Assembly (NCBI GenBank): GCA_002696035.1
Contig: NZQV01000017.1
Span: 1 to 64,000, forward strand
Origin: Balneola sp.
GTDB taxonomy: Bacteria > Bacteroidota > Rhodothermia > Balneolales > Balneolaceae
Direction: 5' to 3'
Length of the DNA: 64,000 nt
The notes under the pieces are model-generated. The model ran no database searches and had not been told where the DNA came from. It was given only the letters and a program-made list of their open reading frames with translations. Positions within the stretch are counted from its first letter, which is position 1. The number at the start of each line of letters is the position of its first letter. A program made the position numbers and the translations under genes. Below, piece by piece: positions 37,013 through 44,891 of the stretch.

Positions 37013-38584
37013 ATGGAAATTCTTTGGTTGATCGCAGCATATATTCTGGGGATGGGGGTGTCTAAGATCAAGATACCGCCTCTTGTTGGTTTTTTGGGTG
37101 CAGGAATCTTGCTTTCCCTTTACGGATATGAAGCTACCTATGCCCTTCATGAAATTGGACATATTGGCGTTCTGTTACTGCTTTTCACTGTAGGACTCCA
37201 TCTCCGTTTTAAAAGTATTTTGCGGCCGGAAGTATTGGGAGCAGGCGGATTACACCTTGCCATCTCCACCGGCATTTTTATGCTGGTTGCCAATTTTTTT
37301 GGTTATGCATGGACCGAATCGTTGATCATCGGAGTACTGCTGGGATTTTCAAGTACCGTTTTGGCTGCCAAGGCGCTTGAAAGTCGTGGTGAGCTAGGAG
37401 CTTATCACGCCCGTGTTTCGATCGGGATACTCATTTTACAGGATATTGTTGCCATCACTGTACTTGCTTTAACGGGCGGAGGTGCACCTTCTATTTGGGG
37501 ACTTGGTTTACTGGCTTTGCCTCTTTTACGCCCACTGCTTATCAAAGCACTTATCGCAAGCGGACATGACGAACTCCAACTCATTTTTGCGTTGATCCTG
37601 GCCATTGGCGGAGGAACTTTATTCGAGGTATTGGGACTTTCTTCTGAACTCGGGGCCCTGGTATTCGGAGCGTTGCTATCCGGCCACGAACTCTCAGACG
37701 AACTCTCTGAAAAACTTTGGGGACTGAAGGAAGCCTTTCTGGTTGGCTTTTTCCTGGAGGTGGGTTTAGCCGGACTCCCCGATTACAATGCACTCGTCTT
37801 TTGCGCTGTACTGCTGGCCTTACTTCCGCTGAAATCTGCATTATATTTCTTTATGCTCACCGCATTCAAGATGCGTGCCCGAAATGCTTTTTATGTGATG
37901 GGCACACTTTCTTCTTACAGCGAATTTACATTGATAGCCGGAGTTGTAGCTGTTTCAGGAGGTTTCATCCCGGAATCCATAATGACCAGCTTTGCCTTAC
38001 TCGTAGCTGTTTCATACGCCATCAATGCTCCCTTTACAGAAAACATCAACGCGATCTGGAATAAATTTGAATATTCACTTCTCCGGTTTGAACGCGAAGG
38101 AAAACACCCCGGTGATCAGGTTGTTTCTTTGGGAAGCGCCAACTACTTGGTGTTGGGCATGGGGCAGGCTGGCTCCGCTGCCTATACTTATCTGAAAGAA
38201 CGCGACTATAAAGTCATTGGAATGGAATCGGATCCCGCTAAAATTGAGGCAAACCTTGAAAACAAAAGACGAGTGGTTTATGGTGATGCACAGGATCCCG
38301 AACTTTGGCAAAACATTGATCTTGCTAACATCAAAGCAATTATGCTGGCGATCCCAAAACCGGAAACAAAAATTGAAGCTACCAAGCTGATTCGTCAGTA
38401 TGGATTTACCGGAGATGTAATGGCACTCACCATGCGCAGTGAAGAGAACAATGCTCTTCGTGAAGCGGGTGCCACAGCAGTTTGCCTGCCCGTAAGTGAA
38501 GCCGGACGCAAACTCGCTGAACTCAGTATCTCTGAAAAACCCACAGACGGCAGTGATCTTGCACTGAATTTATCCTTTCACTAA
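37013..38584 (+). CDS. CPA2 cation:proton antiporter with TrkA-N domain (Kef-like)
   Basis: A 523-residue membrane antiporter. Residues about 1-355 hold about 12 hydrophobic helices with LLLLFTVGLHLRFKSI, GVLLGFSSTVLAAKALESRGELGAYHARVSIGILILQDIVAI and LSSELGALVFGALLSGH, all typical of monovalent CPA2 transporters. From about residue 376 a cytosolic RCK/TrkA-N domain begins with NYLVLGMGQAGSAAY and has VVYGDAQDPELW. It probably exchanges K+ or Na+ for H+ under ligand control by NAD(H) binding at the RCK domain. No KefF/KefG ancillary gene is adjacent. Confidence 0.92.
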   Translation: MEILWLIAAYILGMGVSKIKIPPLVGFLGAGILLSLYGYEATYALHEIGHIGVLLLLFTVGLHLRFKSILRPEVLGAGGLHLAISTGIFMLVANFFGYAWTESLIIGVLLGFSSTVLAAKALESRGELGAYHARVSIGILILQDIVAITVLALTGGGAPSIWGLGLLALPLLRPLLIKALIASGHDELQLIFALILAIGGGTLFEVLGLSSELGALVFGALLSGHELSDELSEKLWGLKEAFLVGFFLEVGLAGLPDYNALVFCAVLLALLPLKSALYFFMLTAFKMRARNAFYVMGTLSSYSEFTLIAGVVAVSGGFIPESIMTSFALLVAVSYAINAPFTENINAIWNKFEYSLLRFEREGKHPGDQVVSLGSANYLVLGMGQAGSAAYTYLKERDYKVIGMESDPAKIEANLENKRRVVYGDAQDPELWQNIDLANIKAIMLAIPKPETKIEATKLIRQYGFTGDVMALTMRSEENNALREAGATAVCLPVSEAGRKLAELSISEKPTDGSDLALNLSFH

Positions 38585-38681
38585 ACCGCATACTGACCTG
38601 TCAAAAGTCACACTCGGCCTGTACAACGGAAATGGTTTACGGAAGTTATTCAGGAGATCAACCAATTGCAGAGTTCCTGAT

Positions 38682-40163
38682 CTATGGTTTAAAAGTGAAA
38701 CTAAAAATGGCTCCGTTTTCATCTGAAGTAACATCCATTTCGGCATCCAGCTGATCTGCAAAATTCTGGATGAGAACGGAACCTAAACCTGTTCCCACAA
38801 GCGATTCAAAATCATCAGGCAAACCCGGACCATCATCTCCTATTGATAGTTTCACCTTCCCGTTTAACTGTTCTAAAGCTATCGAGAGCCGCCCTTCCGC
38901 TACCTCGTCAAAGGCATACTTGTAGGCATTTACGATCAACTCATTCACCAGCAATCCACATACCACCACCTTGTCCACGTCCATCACGATCGGCTCAAGG
39001 TCAAAATCCAACGCTACATTATCCAGATCACCGGTGTACGTATCATGAATAGAAGTAATGAGTTCTTCCAGGTATTTATTAAGCTTTACGGTTTTGTAAT
39101 GCTGCGTTTGATATAGCTTATCATGAACCAGCACCATGGAGTTGATACGACTTTTACTGTTCGAAAGACTTTCTTCCACAGCGGGATGATCGGCAGTACT
39201 TATCTGCAGATCAAGGAGAGATGAGATCTTGGCGAGGTTGTTTTTTATGCGATGATGGATCTCCTGCATAAGGATCTCTTTTTCTTTCAATGCCTCTGAA
39301 AGTTCATTGGTTCGGGCTTTCACCTGTTTTTTTAGCACGATCAGCCATCCAAAGATAAAGATCAGAACAAGCAGGCCTCCCCATGCCGAATAGATAAGAT
39401 ATTTCTTTGGAAGACCTGTGGTTTTGATATCCTCTGGTCCACGGGGCATCACGTTATACACCACATCGCCATTACTTTGAAAAACGAATTTGCCCACCAC
39501 ACCGGAAATTTCAATTTCATCCCCGATACTAAAAAGGTCCAGATTAAAGTCATCCTTGGAAGCATGCGACTGAGACACGTACACCTCCATCATATGTTCA
39601 GAAGTATCATTCACCATCATCGTCAAACCCCAATAGCCCGAGCTTGCTGATTTTCGGGAAACCACAGCACGTCCTTTTGTTAACATTCCCAGGTAAGATT
39701 CGGGATCAGCTGCTACAGTGCTGAGCGGTATTGGTTTTGGGGGGTCAGGGGCGGTATCAACAATAATAACCGTATCTGCAATGATCTCGGGTTTATTGTA
39801 ATACAACTGAAGGGAGCCTCGAACTATGACACTGTCTCCTCTTTTAATATCTGCTTGTAATTCCCCGCTGAACACCTGAACGCCGGCCTTATCATCCTGT
39901 ATATAAACCGAAAGTAATCGTTCATTAAATGAGAGGTTATCAACGGAAGAGCGACCACTTATCGTTACCTTTTGATTTAGCCGGTCCATCTCTCCGTCGC
40001 CATCACCATCGGCCATCGCTTCTGACACAGTCAAAACTTCTTTCTGATCCGTTGACTGGGCCTGAACAGAAAAGCAGCCAAGTGCTAAAATTGTTATGAA
40101 TATCCATCCTGATCTACGCTTCGCAAAGGTATCAGCCTTAAAAAACCGAAGGAGCTTTTCCAT
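38682..40163 (-). CDS. HisKA_2 histidine kinase with OB-fold-like extracytoplasmic sensor
   Basis: A 493-residue kinase. A signal or anchor segment (about 18-35) leads to an extracytoplasmic region with a Ca-loop-like DGDGDGEMD (residues 52-60). One or two OB-fold-like modules follow (RLLSVYIQDDKAGVQVFSGEL, SVIVRGSLQLYYNKPEII, then a second half with DEIEISGVVGKFVF). The transmembrane helix is at about 255-278, then a coiled coil, HisKA_2 with LMQEIHHRIKNNLAKISSLL (His303/304) and HATPase_c with LVNELIVNAYKYAF and IGDDGPGLPDD. The OB-fold call is by pattern only. No response regulator is adjacent. It converges on the CPA2 antiporter gene. Confidence 0.88.
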   Translation of the reverse strand: MEKLLRFFKADTFAKRRSGWIFITILALGCFSVQAQSTDQKEVLTVSEAMADGDGDGEMDRLNQKVTISGRSSVDNLSFNERLLSVYIQDDKAGVQVFSGELQADIKRGDSVIVRGSLQLYYNKPEIIADTVIIVDTAPDPPKPIPLSTVAADPESYLGMLTKGRAVVSRKSASSGYWGLTMMVNDTSEHMMEVYVSQSHASKDDFNLDLFSIGDEIEISGVVGKFVFQSNGDVVYNVMPRGPEDIKTTGLPKKYLIYSAWGGLLVLIFIFGWLIVLKKQVKARTNELSEALKEKEILMQEIHHRIKNNLAKISSLLDLQISTADHPAVEESLSNSKSRINSMVLVHDKLYQTQHYKTVKLNKYLEELITSIHDTYTGDLDNVALDFDLEPIVMDVDKVVVCGLLVNELIVNAYKYAFDEVAEGRLSIALEQLNGKVKLSIGDDGPGLPDDFESLVGTGLGSVLIQNFADQLDAEMDVTSDENGAIFSFTFKP

Positions 40164-40465
40164 ATATATTTTATAAATGCAGGTATATATTTTTTTTATC
40201 GTTCACTTAATGAATTTCTTTAATATAGAAGACAATTTTTCAGGGTCAAAGTAACTTCCGGCTTTAACAAACAAGGAAAAACATATAAACAGAGAAACCC
40301 TTGTCCCAAGAGTACTGAAACGTAAATTCCCAGATGATCGCCCTTGATTATAATTTTTTAAAAAACTTCATCGTTCGTTCAACTTAATTACTCATCATAA
40401 CATTTTACGATAGCATTGCTAATTACCTATATTTAATTGAACAACAATAATTAACCGGAGGAAAT
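40164..40465. other. 302-bp divergent intergenic region, no gene seen
   Basis: AT-rich spacer between the divergent kinase and S9 peptidase genes. The kinase-proximal part has TATATATTTTATAAATGC and a poly-T run that may contain its promoter. I see no RNA gene or repeat. Near the right end, GGAGG at 40457-40461, 4 nt before the ATG at 40466, is the strongest Shine-Dalgarno sequence I noticed in this window. Confidence 0.6.
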
Positions 40466-42508
40466 ATGATTCGTTCTTTAGGACAAAAATCAGCCTTTTA
40501 CCTGGCACTTATTTTCGGTTTGGGATTATTTTTGGGCCAACACGCGATCGCCCAAAATGGTCTCACCCTCGAACAGGTAGCCAAAATTCAAAGTGTTACC
40601 AACGTGTATCTCTCACCGGATGGAAATACTGCCTTATACACCCTTTCCGTCCCCGCCGATCCCTTTAAGGAAAACGCACCCAACAGTTCGCATCTATACG
40701 CACTTGATGTTGAATCTGGAGAAACCGAGGCTTTGATCACAGACATGAGCGTAAGCGGGATCAGTTTTCGCCCGGCTTATAATACCGTCACCTATCTGGC
40801 CAAAAAGGATGGAGATGAAACCAGGTCTTTGTATGAAATGGATCTTGAAGAGGGAACTACGGAAAAGCTCTATGCTTTCGAGTCTAACATTTCAGGATAT
40901 GACTGGGCCAGTGATGGTAATCACATCGCTTTCCGCGCACCCGAGCCTAAAGAAGAAAAAGAATCCCCCTTGCCGTACAGCCCGGAGATCTACGAAGAAA
41001 ACTTAACCAACACCTGGGCTTACATTCAGAATGTAGCCATGGAGGGACATACGCCACACCGCATTCCTGTAGATGGCAGCGTGTATGATATCAAATGGAG
41101 CCCTGACCAGACTAAGCTGATGGTTGCGGTTGCTCCAACCCCTTTGGTGGATGATTTTTATATGAGCCAAAAGGTGGTGATAGTGGATCACAAAAGCCGT
41201 GAAATATTGGCCGAAGTTGACCATGAAGGAAAGCTAGGGCAAGTAACCTGGAGTCCCGATGGCGAAAAACTGGCTATGATCGCCGCTGCAACTATTAACG
41301 ATCCTATTGCAGGACGCGTAAAGATCGCCGATACCGAAACCGGAAACACCTCGCTCTTGAATGAAGACTTTGAAGGCAGTTTTGACCAGATCGAATGGGC
41401 AGATGCCAACACCCTGCATTATCTTGCAAGCAAGGGCTCATGGTCTGAATTCGGAAGCCTGAATGTAAGCTCAGGCGAGATGGAAGCTTTTATCCCAACC
41501 GGCGGTCCCGTTATCTCCGGTTTTGCACATGCGGCAAATGGTGTTCATGTGTTTGAAGCACATTCACCCACCCATCCATCAGAAGTTTTTATTACCAAGG
41601 ATGATTTTGCCCTGGAACGGGTCACCAGCAGCAACCCCTGGCTGGATGATGTTGAACTAGCCCCTCAGGAAGTTATAACCTACGAAGCGCGTGACGGACT
41701 GGAAGTTGAAGGCGTTCTCATCTATCCATTAGATTATCAGGAAGGCACCCGATATCCTGTTATCACAATTGTACATGGCGGACCTGAAGCACACTATGAT
41801 AATGGCTGGCTTACTGATTATTCAGATGCCGGTCAGGTTGGAGCTGCTGAAGGCTATGCCGTCTTCTATCCAAATTATCGCGGAAGTACCGGCCGTGGAC
41901 TTGAATTTGCCATGAGCAGTCAGGGCGATCTTGCCGGAGCTGAGTTCGATGACATTGTGGACGGTGTGGATCACCTCATTGAAATGGGCCTAGCCGATGA
42001 AGATAAAGTAGGTGTAACCGGAGGTTCATACGGCGGATATGCCACAGCTTGGATGAGTACCAAATACAGCGATCGTTTTGCAGCCGGTGTGATGTTCGTG
42101 GGAATCAGCAATAACCTCTCCAAATGGGGAACCAGCGATATTCCCGAAGAACTTTATCATGTGCATGCCCGCAAGCGCATTTGGGATGATTATCAGGGAT
42201 ACCTGGAAAGAAGTCCCATTTACCATGTTGATAATGCTGAAACACCGTTGCTCATTATGCACGGAAAAGAAGACACCCGCGTAGATCCCGGCCAGTCTTA
42301 TGAGCTTTATCGACATATAAAAACCAGAACTGATACGCCGGTACGACTTGTGCTCTATCCCGGTGAAGGCCATGGAAACCGGAATGCAACCGCTAAGTAC
42401 GATTACAGCTTGCGCTCTCTGCGATGGTTTAATCAGTACCTGAAAGGCGACCAAACAGAACGACCTGACTCAGAACTCGAAGTCCAGGAAATGAGTATCG
42501 AGAACTGA
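40466..42508 (+). CDS. secreted S9 family prolyl-oligopeptidase-like serine peptidase
   Basis: A 680-residue peptidase. A signal peptide (to about residue 30, ending AIAQ) is followed by a WD/beta-propeller domain of several strands (TPHRIPVDGSVYDIKWSPDQTKLM, GQVTWSPDGEKLAMIA) to about residue 400. The alpha/beta-hydrolase domain then has ITIVHGGPEAHYDNGW, the nucleophile in GVTGGSYGGYATAWM (Ser about 521), the Asp in HGKEDTRVDP (about 605) and the His in YPGEGHGNRN (about 635). Such enzymes degrade proline-containing or general oligopeptides in the periplasm. It is a single gene with a strong terminator. Confidence 0.95.
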   Translation: MIRSLGQKSAFYLALIFGLGLFLGQHAIAQNGLTLEQVAKIQSVTNVYLSPDGNTALYTLSVPADPFKENAPNSSHLYALDVESGETEALITDMSVSGISFRPAYNTVTYLAKKDGDETRSLYEMDLEEGTTEKLYAFESNISGYDWASDGNHIAFRAPEPKEEKESPLPYSPEIYEENLTNTWAYIQNVAMEGHTPHRIPVDGSVYDIKWSPDQTKLMVAVAPTPLVDDFYMSQKVVIVDHKSREILAEVDHEGKLGQVTWSPDGEKLAMIAAATINDPIAGRVKIADTETGNTSLLNEDFEGSFDQIEWADANTLHYLASKGSWSEFGSLNVSSGEMEAFIPTGGPVISGFAHAANGVHVFEAHSPTHPSEVFITKDDFALERVTSSNPWLDDVELAPQEVITYEARDGLEVEGVLIYPLDYQEGTRYPVITIVHGGPEAHYDNGWLTDYSDAGQVGAAEGYAVFYPNYRGSTGRGLEFAMSSQGDLAGAEFDDIVDGVDHLIEMGLADEDKVGVTGGSYGGYATAWMSTKYSDRFAAGVMFVGISNNLSKWGTSDIPEELYHVHARKRIWDDYQGYLERSPIYHVDNAETPLLIMHGKEDTRVDPGQSYELYRHIKTRTDTPVRLVLYPGEGHGNRNATAKYDYSLRSLRWFNQYLKGDQTERPDSELEVQEMSIEN

Positions 42509-42529
42509 TCAACGATCATTTTAAACAAC

Positions 42530-42562
42530 AAAACCTGACTGTTTTTAGCAGTCAGGTTTTTT
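42530..42562 (+). terminator. rho-independent terminator after the S9 peptidase gene
   Basis: AAACCTGACTG and CAGTCAGGTTT form an 11-bp stem with a short T-rich loop, followed by a run of T, about 22 bp past the stop at 42508. This is a convincing intrinsic terminator. Confidence 0.93.
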
Positions 42563-42590
42563 TATGGCTTTGAATTTCTGATCAATAGAT

Positions 42591-42772
42591 CTCTTAAGTC
42601 GTCAGAGAGGCAATAAAAAAATATCAGGCAAAAATATATTTCGAGCGGTGACTTAAGAGTGCTTGGCTGGGCAAATAGCAGGTTTCTTGAACTTAGATAA
42701 ACTATTCACTCAAGTCTGAAGACTTGGTCTGCTAGCGCTTTTCAGTCTTCTCATTCGCTCAAGACTGAAAAG
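42591..42772. repeat. hairpin-rich spacer between the S9 peptidase and the EnvC operon
   Basis: Three inverted repeats lie here. CTCTTAAGTC (42591-42600) pairs with GACTTAAGAG (42650-42659). CAAGTC-TGAA-GACTTG (42711-42726) is a short palindrome. CTTTTCAGTCTT (42738-42749) and AAGACTGAAAAG (42761-42772) form a perfect 12-bp stem. No ORF spans the region. The last hairpin could terminate the converging minus-strand EnvC operon, or this may be part of a dispersed element. Confidence 0.6.
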
Positions 42773-42801
42773 ATCTTAAGAGTTGGTCAATCTGATTCAT
42801 A

Positions 42802-44133
42802 CTATTTCGAGGAAAGCCAGTTTTCGGGATTCAGGTTTTCATTTCCTCTTCTAACCAAGAAGAAGATCACTTCCCCTAATTCCGACTGACTGGTTCCCGA
42901 GAGTCCAACCCGGTCACCTTCTTTCAGCACCGAACCTACCTCCACATCAATGTGGCTTAAGTTGCCGTAAGCGGTGTAATAGGAACCGTGCTTCATGAAA
43001 ACTACATCTCCATACCCAGGCAGAGGCTGAATTCTAAATACATATCCCGGCGAAACAGCTTTTACCGGTGAACCCGGCTCAGCCACAATATCTATACCCG
43101 GATGTTCCGTCACCGTACCATACAATGGATTCCGAACCCTACCGAATTTTTTTGAAACTGTTTTACTATTTACCGGCCAGCTTAACTCGCCCTTCGCTTT
43201 CCCGAACATATTTTCATGCGACATCATCACCTCATCACTTACAAAACTTTCGCGGGTAACAGGACTCGAATATTTGGCAACCTCCTCATTCCGTCTGCGG
43301 GCATCGGCAATATTGCGAGCTTCTTCCAGCCTGCGCTTTCGTTCACTTTCAGCCTCAATAACCGATTCTTCTTCATTGATCCAGCGATTTAAAACGTTCT
43401 CCAGGTTTTCTTTCTCTTCCCGTGTTTTTCGGAGTTCACTTAGCCACGTACTCCGCTCCTGTTTGATCTGCTCTACCGTTTGCTCCTGCTGCTGTCGCTG
43501 TTCTCCAAGTTCTTCTTTTTCTTCACGGATCTCTCCAATAACCATCTGGTTTTTTTGATGACTGTCCTGCAGGTCGTCTTTCACAACGTCCAATTCCTCT
43601 TTATTCTTTCGAATGACCTCAGCCTGTTTTGCCCGCTGTTCTTCAAACCGTTTAAGATAATTGGCCCTTACGATCATCTGGTTGATGGAATTTGAGGTCA
43701 GGAGTAATTCCATGTTTCCAGTACGCCCGTTTTTATAGGCATACAACATGATCTGCTTATAGTTTTCGATCAATTGCTCCAGCTCGGCTTCCCTCAGTTC
43801 GATCTCTTTTTCGGTGAGCTGTATCTCCGCCTCTATCTGCTTTTGCTCCTCTTGCAGGTTTTGGATCTTATCATCCTGAAGTGCGATCAGATTGTTGAGC
43901 GACTGGAATTGCTCAAACGATTTATCATACCGCTCTTCGGCCTGACTAATACGCTGCTGATAATTTTTGATACGTGCTTCCAGTACATTGATCTCTCCCC
44001 GGGTATTTTCCTGTCGGCGTAGCAACTCTTGTCTTTTCTCTTCATAGGTTTGTGCCTGTGCCCATACATCCGTGCTCAAAAACAAGGCCGCCATAAATAG
44101 CACAAAACATTTGATCAGATAGCCATTCTTCAT
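42802..44133 (-). CDS. EnvC-like amidase activator (coiled coil plus degenerate LytM domain)
   Basis: A 443-residue secreted protein with a signal peptide (to about residue 26), a long coiled coil of Glu/Gln/Arg-rich heptads (about residues 28-290), and a C-terminal LytM/M23 domain. In active M23 enzymes the metal is held by H-x3-D and H-x-H. Here EHPGIDI keeps the first pair, but the later motif reads YTAYGNLSH, with Asn where YxHL is expected, so the site looks degenerate. That matches EnvC-type activators of cell-division amidases rather than a hydrolase. It overlaps the DUF4292 gene by 4 bp. Confidence 0.9.
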   Translation of the reverse strand: MKNGYLIKCFVLFMAALFLSTDVWAQAQTYEEKRQELLRRQENTRGEINVLEARIKNYQQRISQAEERYDKSFEQFQSLNNLIALQDDKIQNLQEEQKQIEAEIQLTEKEIELREAELEQLIENYKQIMLYAYKNGRTGNMELLLTSNSINQMIVRANYLKRFEEQRAKQAEVIRKNKEELDVVKDDLQDSHQKNQMVIGEIREEKEELGEQRQQQEQTVEQIKQERSTWLSELRKTREEKENLENVLNRWINEEESVIEAESERKRRLEEARNIADARRRNEEVAKYSSPVTRESFVSDEVMMSHENMFGKAKGELSWPVNSKTVSKKFGRVRNPLYGTVTEHPGIDIVAEPGSPVKAVSPGYVFRIQPLPGYGDVVFMKHGSYYTAYGNLSHIDVEVGSVLKEGDRVGLSGTSQSELGEVIFFLVRRGNENLNPENWLSSK

Positions 44134-44891
44134 AATCGTTGAATTGTAATGTTATCGGGAATGTTGATCTGCAGATTCAGATCATCGGGGTTAACGTTCA
44201 GACTCCTAATCAGGAACACCACTCTTGAATTTCCATCAGAACTAAATATCGTGATTTTACGGGGTAATGTGAATCCCCCCAGCTCACCATAACTTTCGTA
44301 GATAATTCGTGAATAAGGAGCTTGGCCTCGCCGGTTTTGCTCTACTCTTTGAACCGTCCTGTTTTCAGGATGCACAAATACCTGCGCTCCATTTCGTAAA
44401 CGAAGCTGAATGGAATTATTGCTTTCAAAAACACTTCGAACCTGATCTTCCTCTATCTTATAATTCAAAAGATCCAGCACATTGATGGAAGCAAGTTCAT
44501 TCAAGGTAGTCATTCGGCCATCATAGATGGAAATTTTCTGAGCCACTTTATCCATGCGGTTGTAGATCAGAATGGAGTCGGAATCCACCAGCATCTGTCC
44601 GCCCTCAATACCAATTCGGTTTTGGATAGTAAGCAGGCTCAGTTCCTCATTCGCTTCAAAATCGATAGTCACCCGGTCGCTGTTGCCCGGCTCGCTTACC
44701 ACTGCACGTCCTTTCCCCTCCACCGAGGTCAACTTTCCCTCATAACCCGGAATAGAATTCACTACTTCCTTTTTAGAGAGATCACTCCGGCGGAAATCTC
44801 CTTCTGTAACCGGCCTGGATGTGCTACAAGCTGATAGAAGTAATACCAAACCCATCACACCAAAAAACGAATTGCGGAACTTAAAAATCAC
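44130..44891 (-). CDS. DUF4292 family lipoprotein
   Basis: A 253-residue lipoprotein with the lipobox LLLSACSTS (Cys about 22). The mature protein has LTSVEGKGRAVVSEPGNSDRVTIDFEANEELSLLTIQNRIGIEGGQMLVDSDSILIYNRMDKVAQ, which matches the DUF4292 pattern of a LolA/LppX-like half-barrel. It lies between the TPR and EnvC genes with 4-bp overlaps on both sides, so the three are translationally coupled. A role in envelope or cell-wall maintenance is inferred from context. Its biochemical function is unknown. Confidence 0.85.
   Translation of the reverse strand: MIFKFRNSFFGVMGLVLLLSACSTSRPVTEGDFRRSDLSKKEVVNSIPGYEGKLTSVEGKGRAVVSEPGNSDRVTIDFEANEELSLLTIQNRIGIEGGQMLVDSDSILIYNRMDKVAQKISIYDGRMTTLNELASINVLDLLNYKIEEDQVRSVFESNNSIQLRLRNGAQVFVHPENRTVQRVEQNRRGQAPYSRIIYESYGELGGFTLPRKITIFSSDGNSRVVFLIRSLNVNPDDLNLQINIPDNITIQRL

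Noticed and set aside
43274-44022. Plus-strand open frames opposite the EnvC coiled coil
   Set aside because: They arise from the repetitive Glu/Gln/Arg codons of the real coiled-coil gene.
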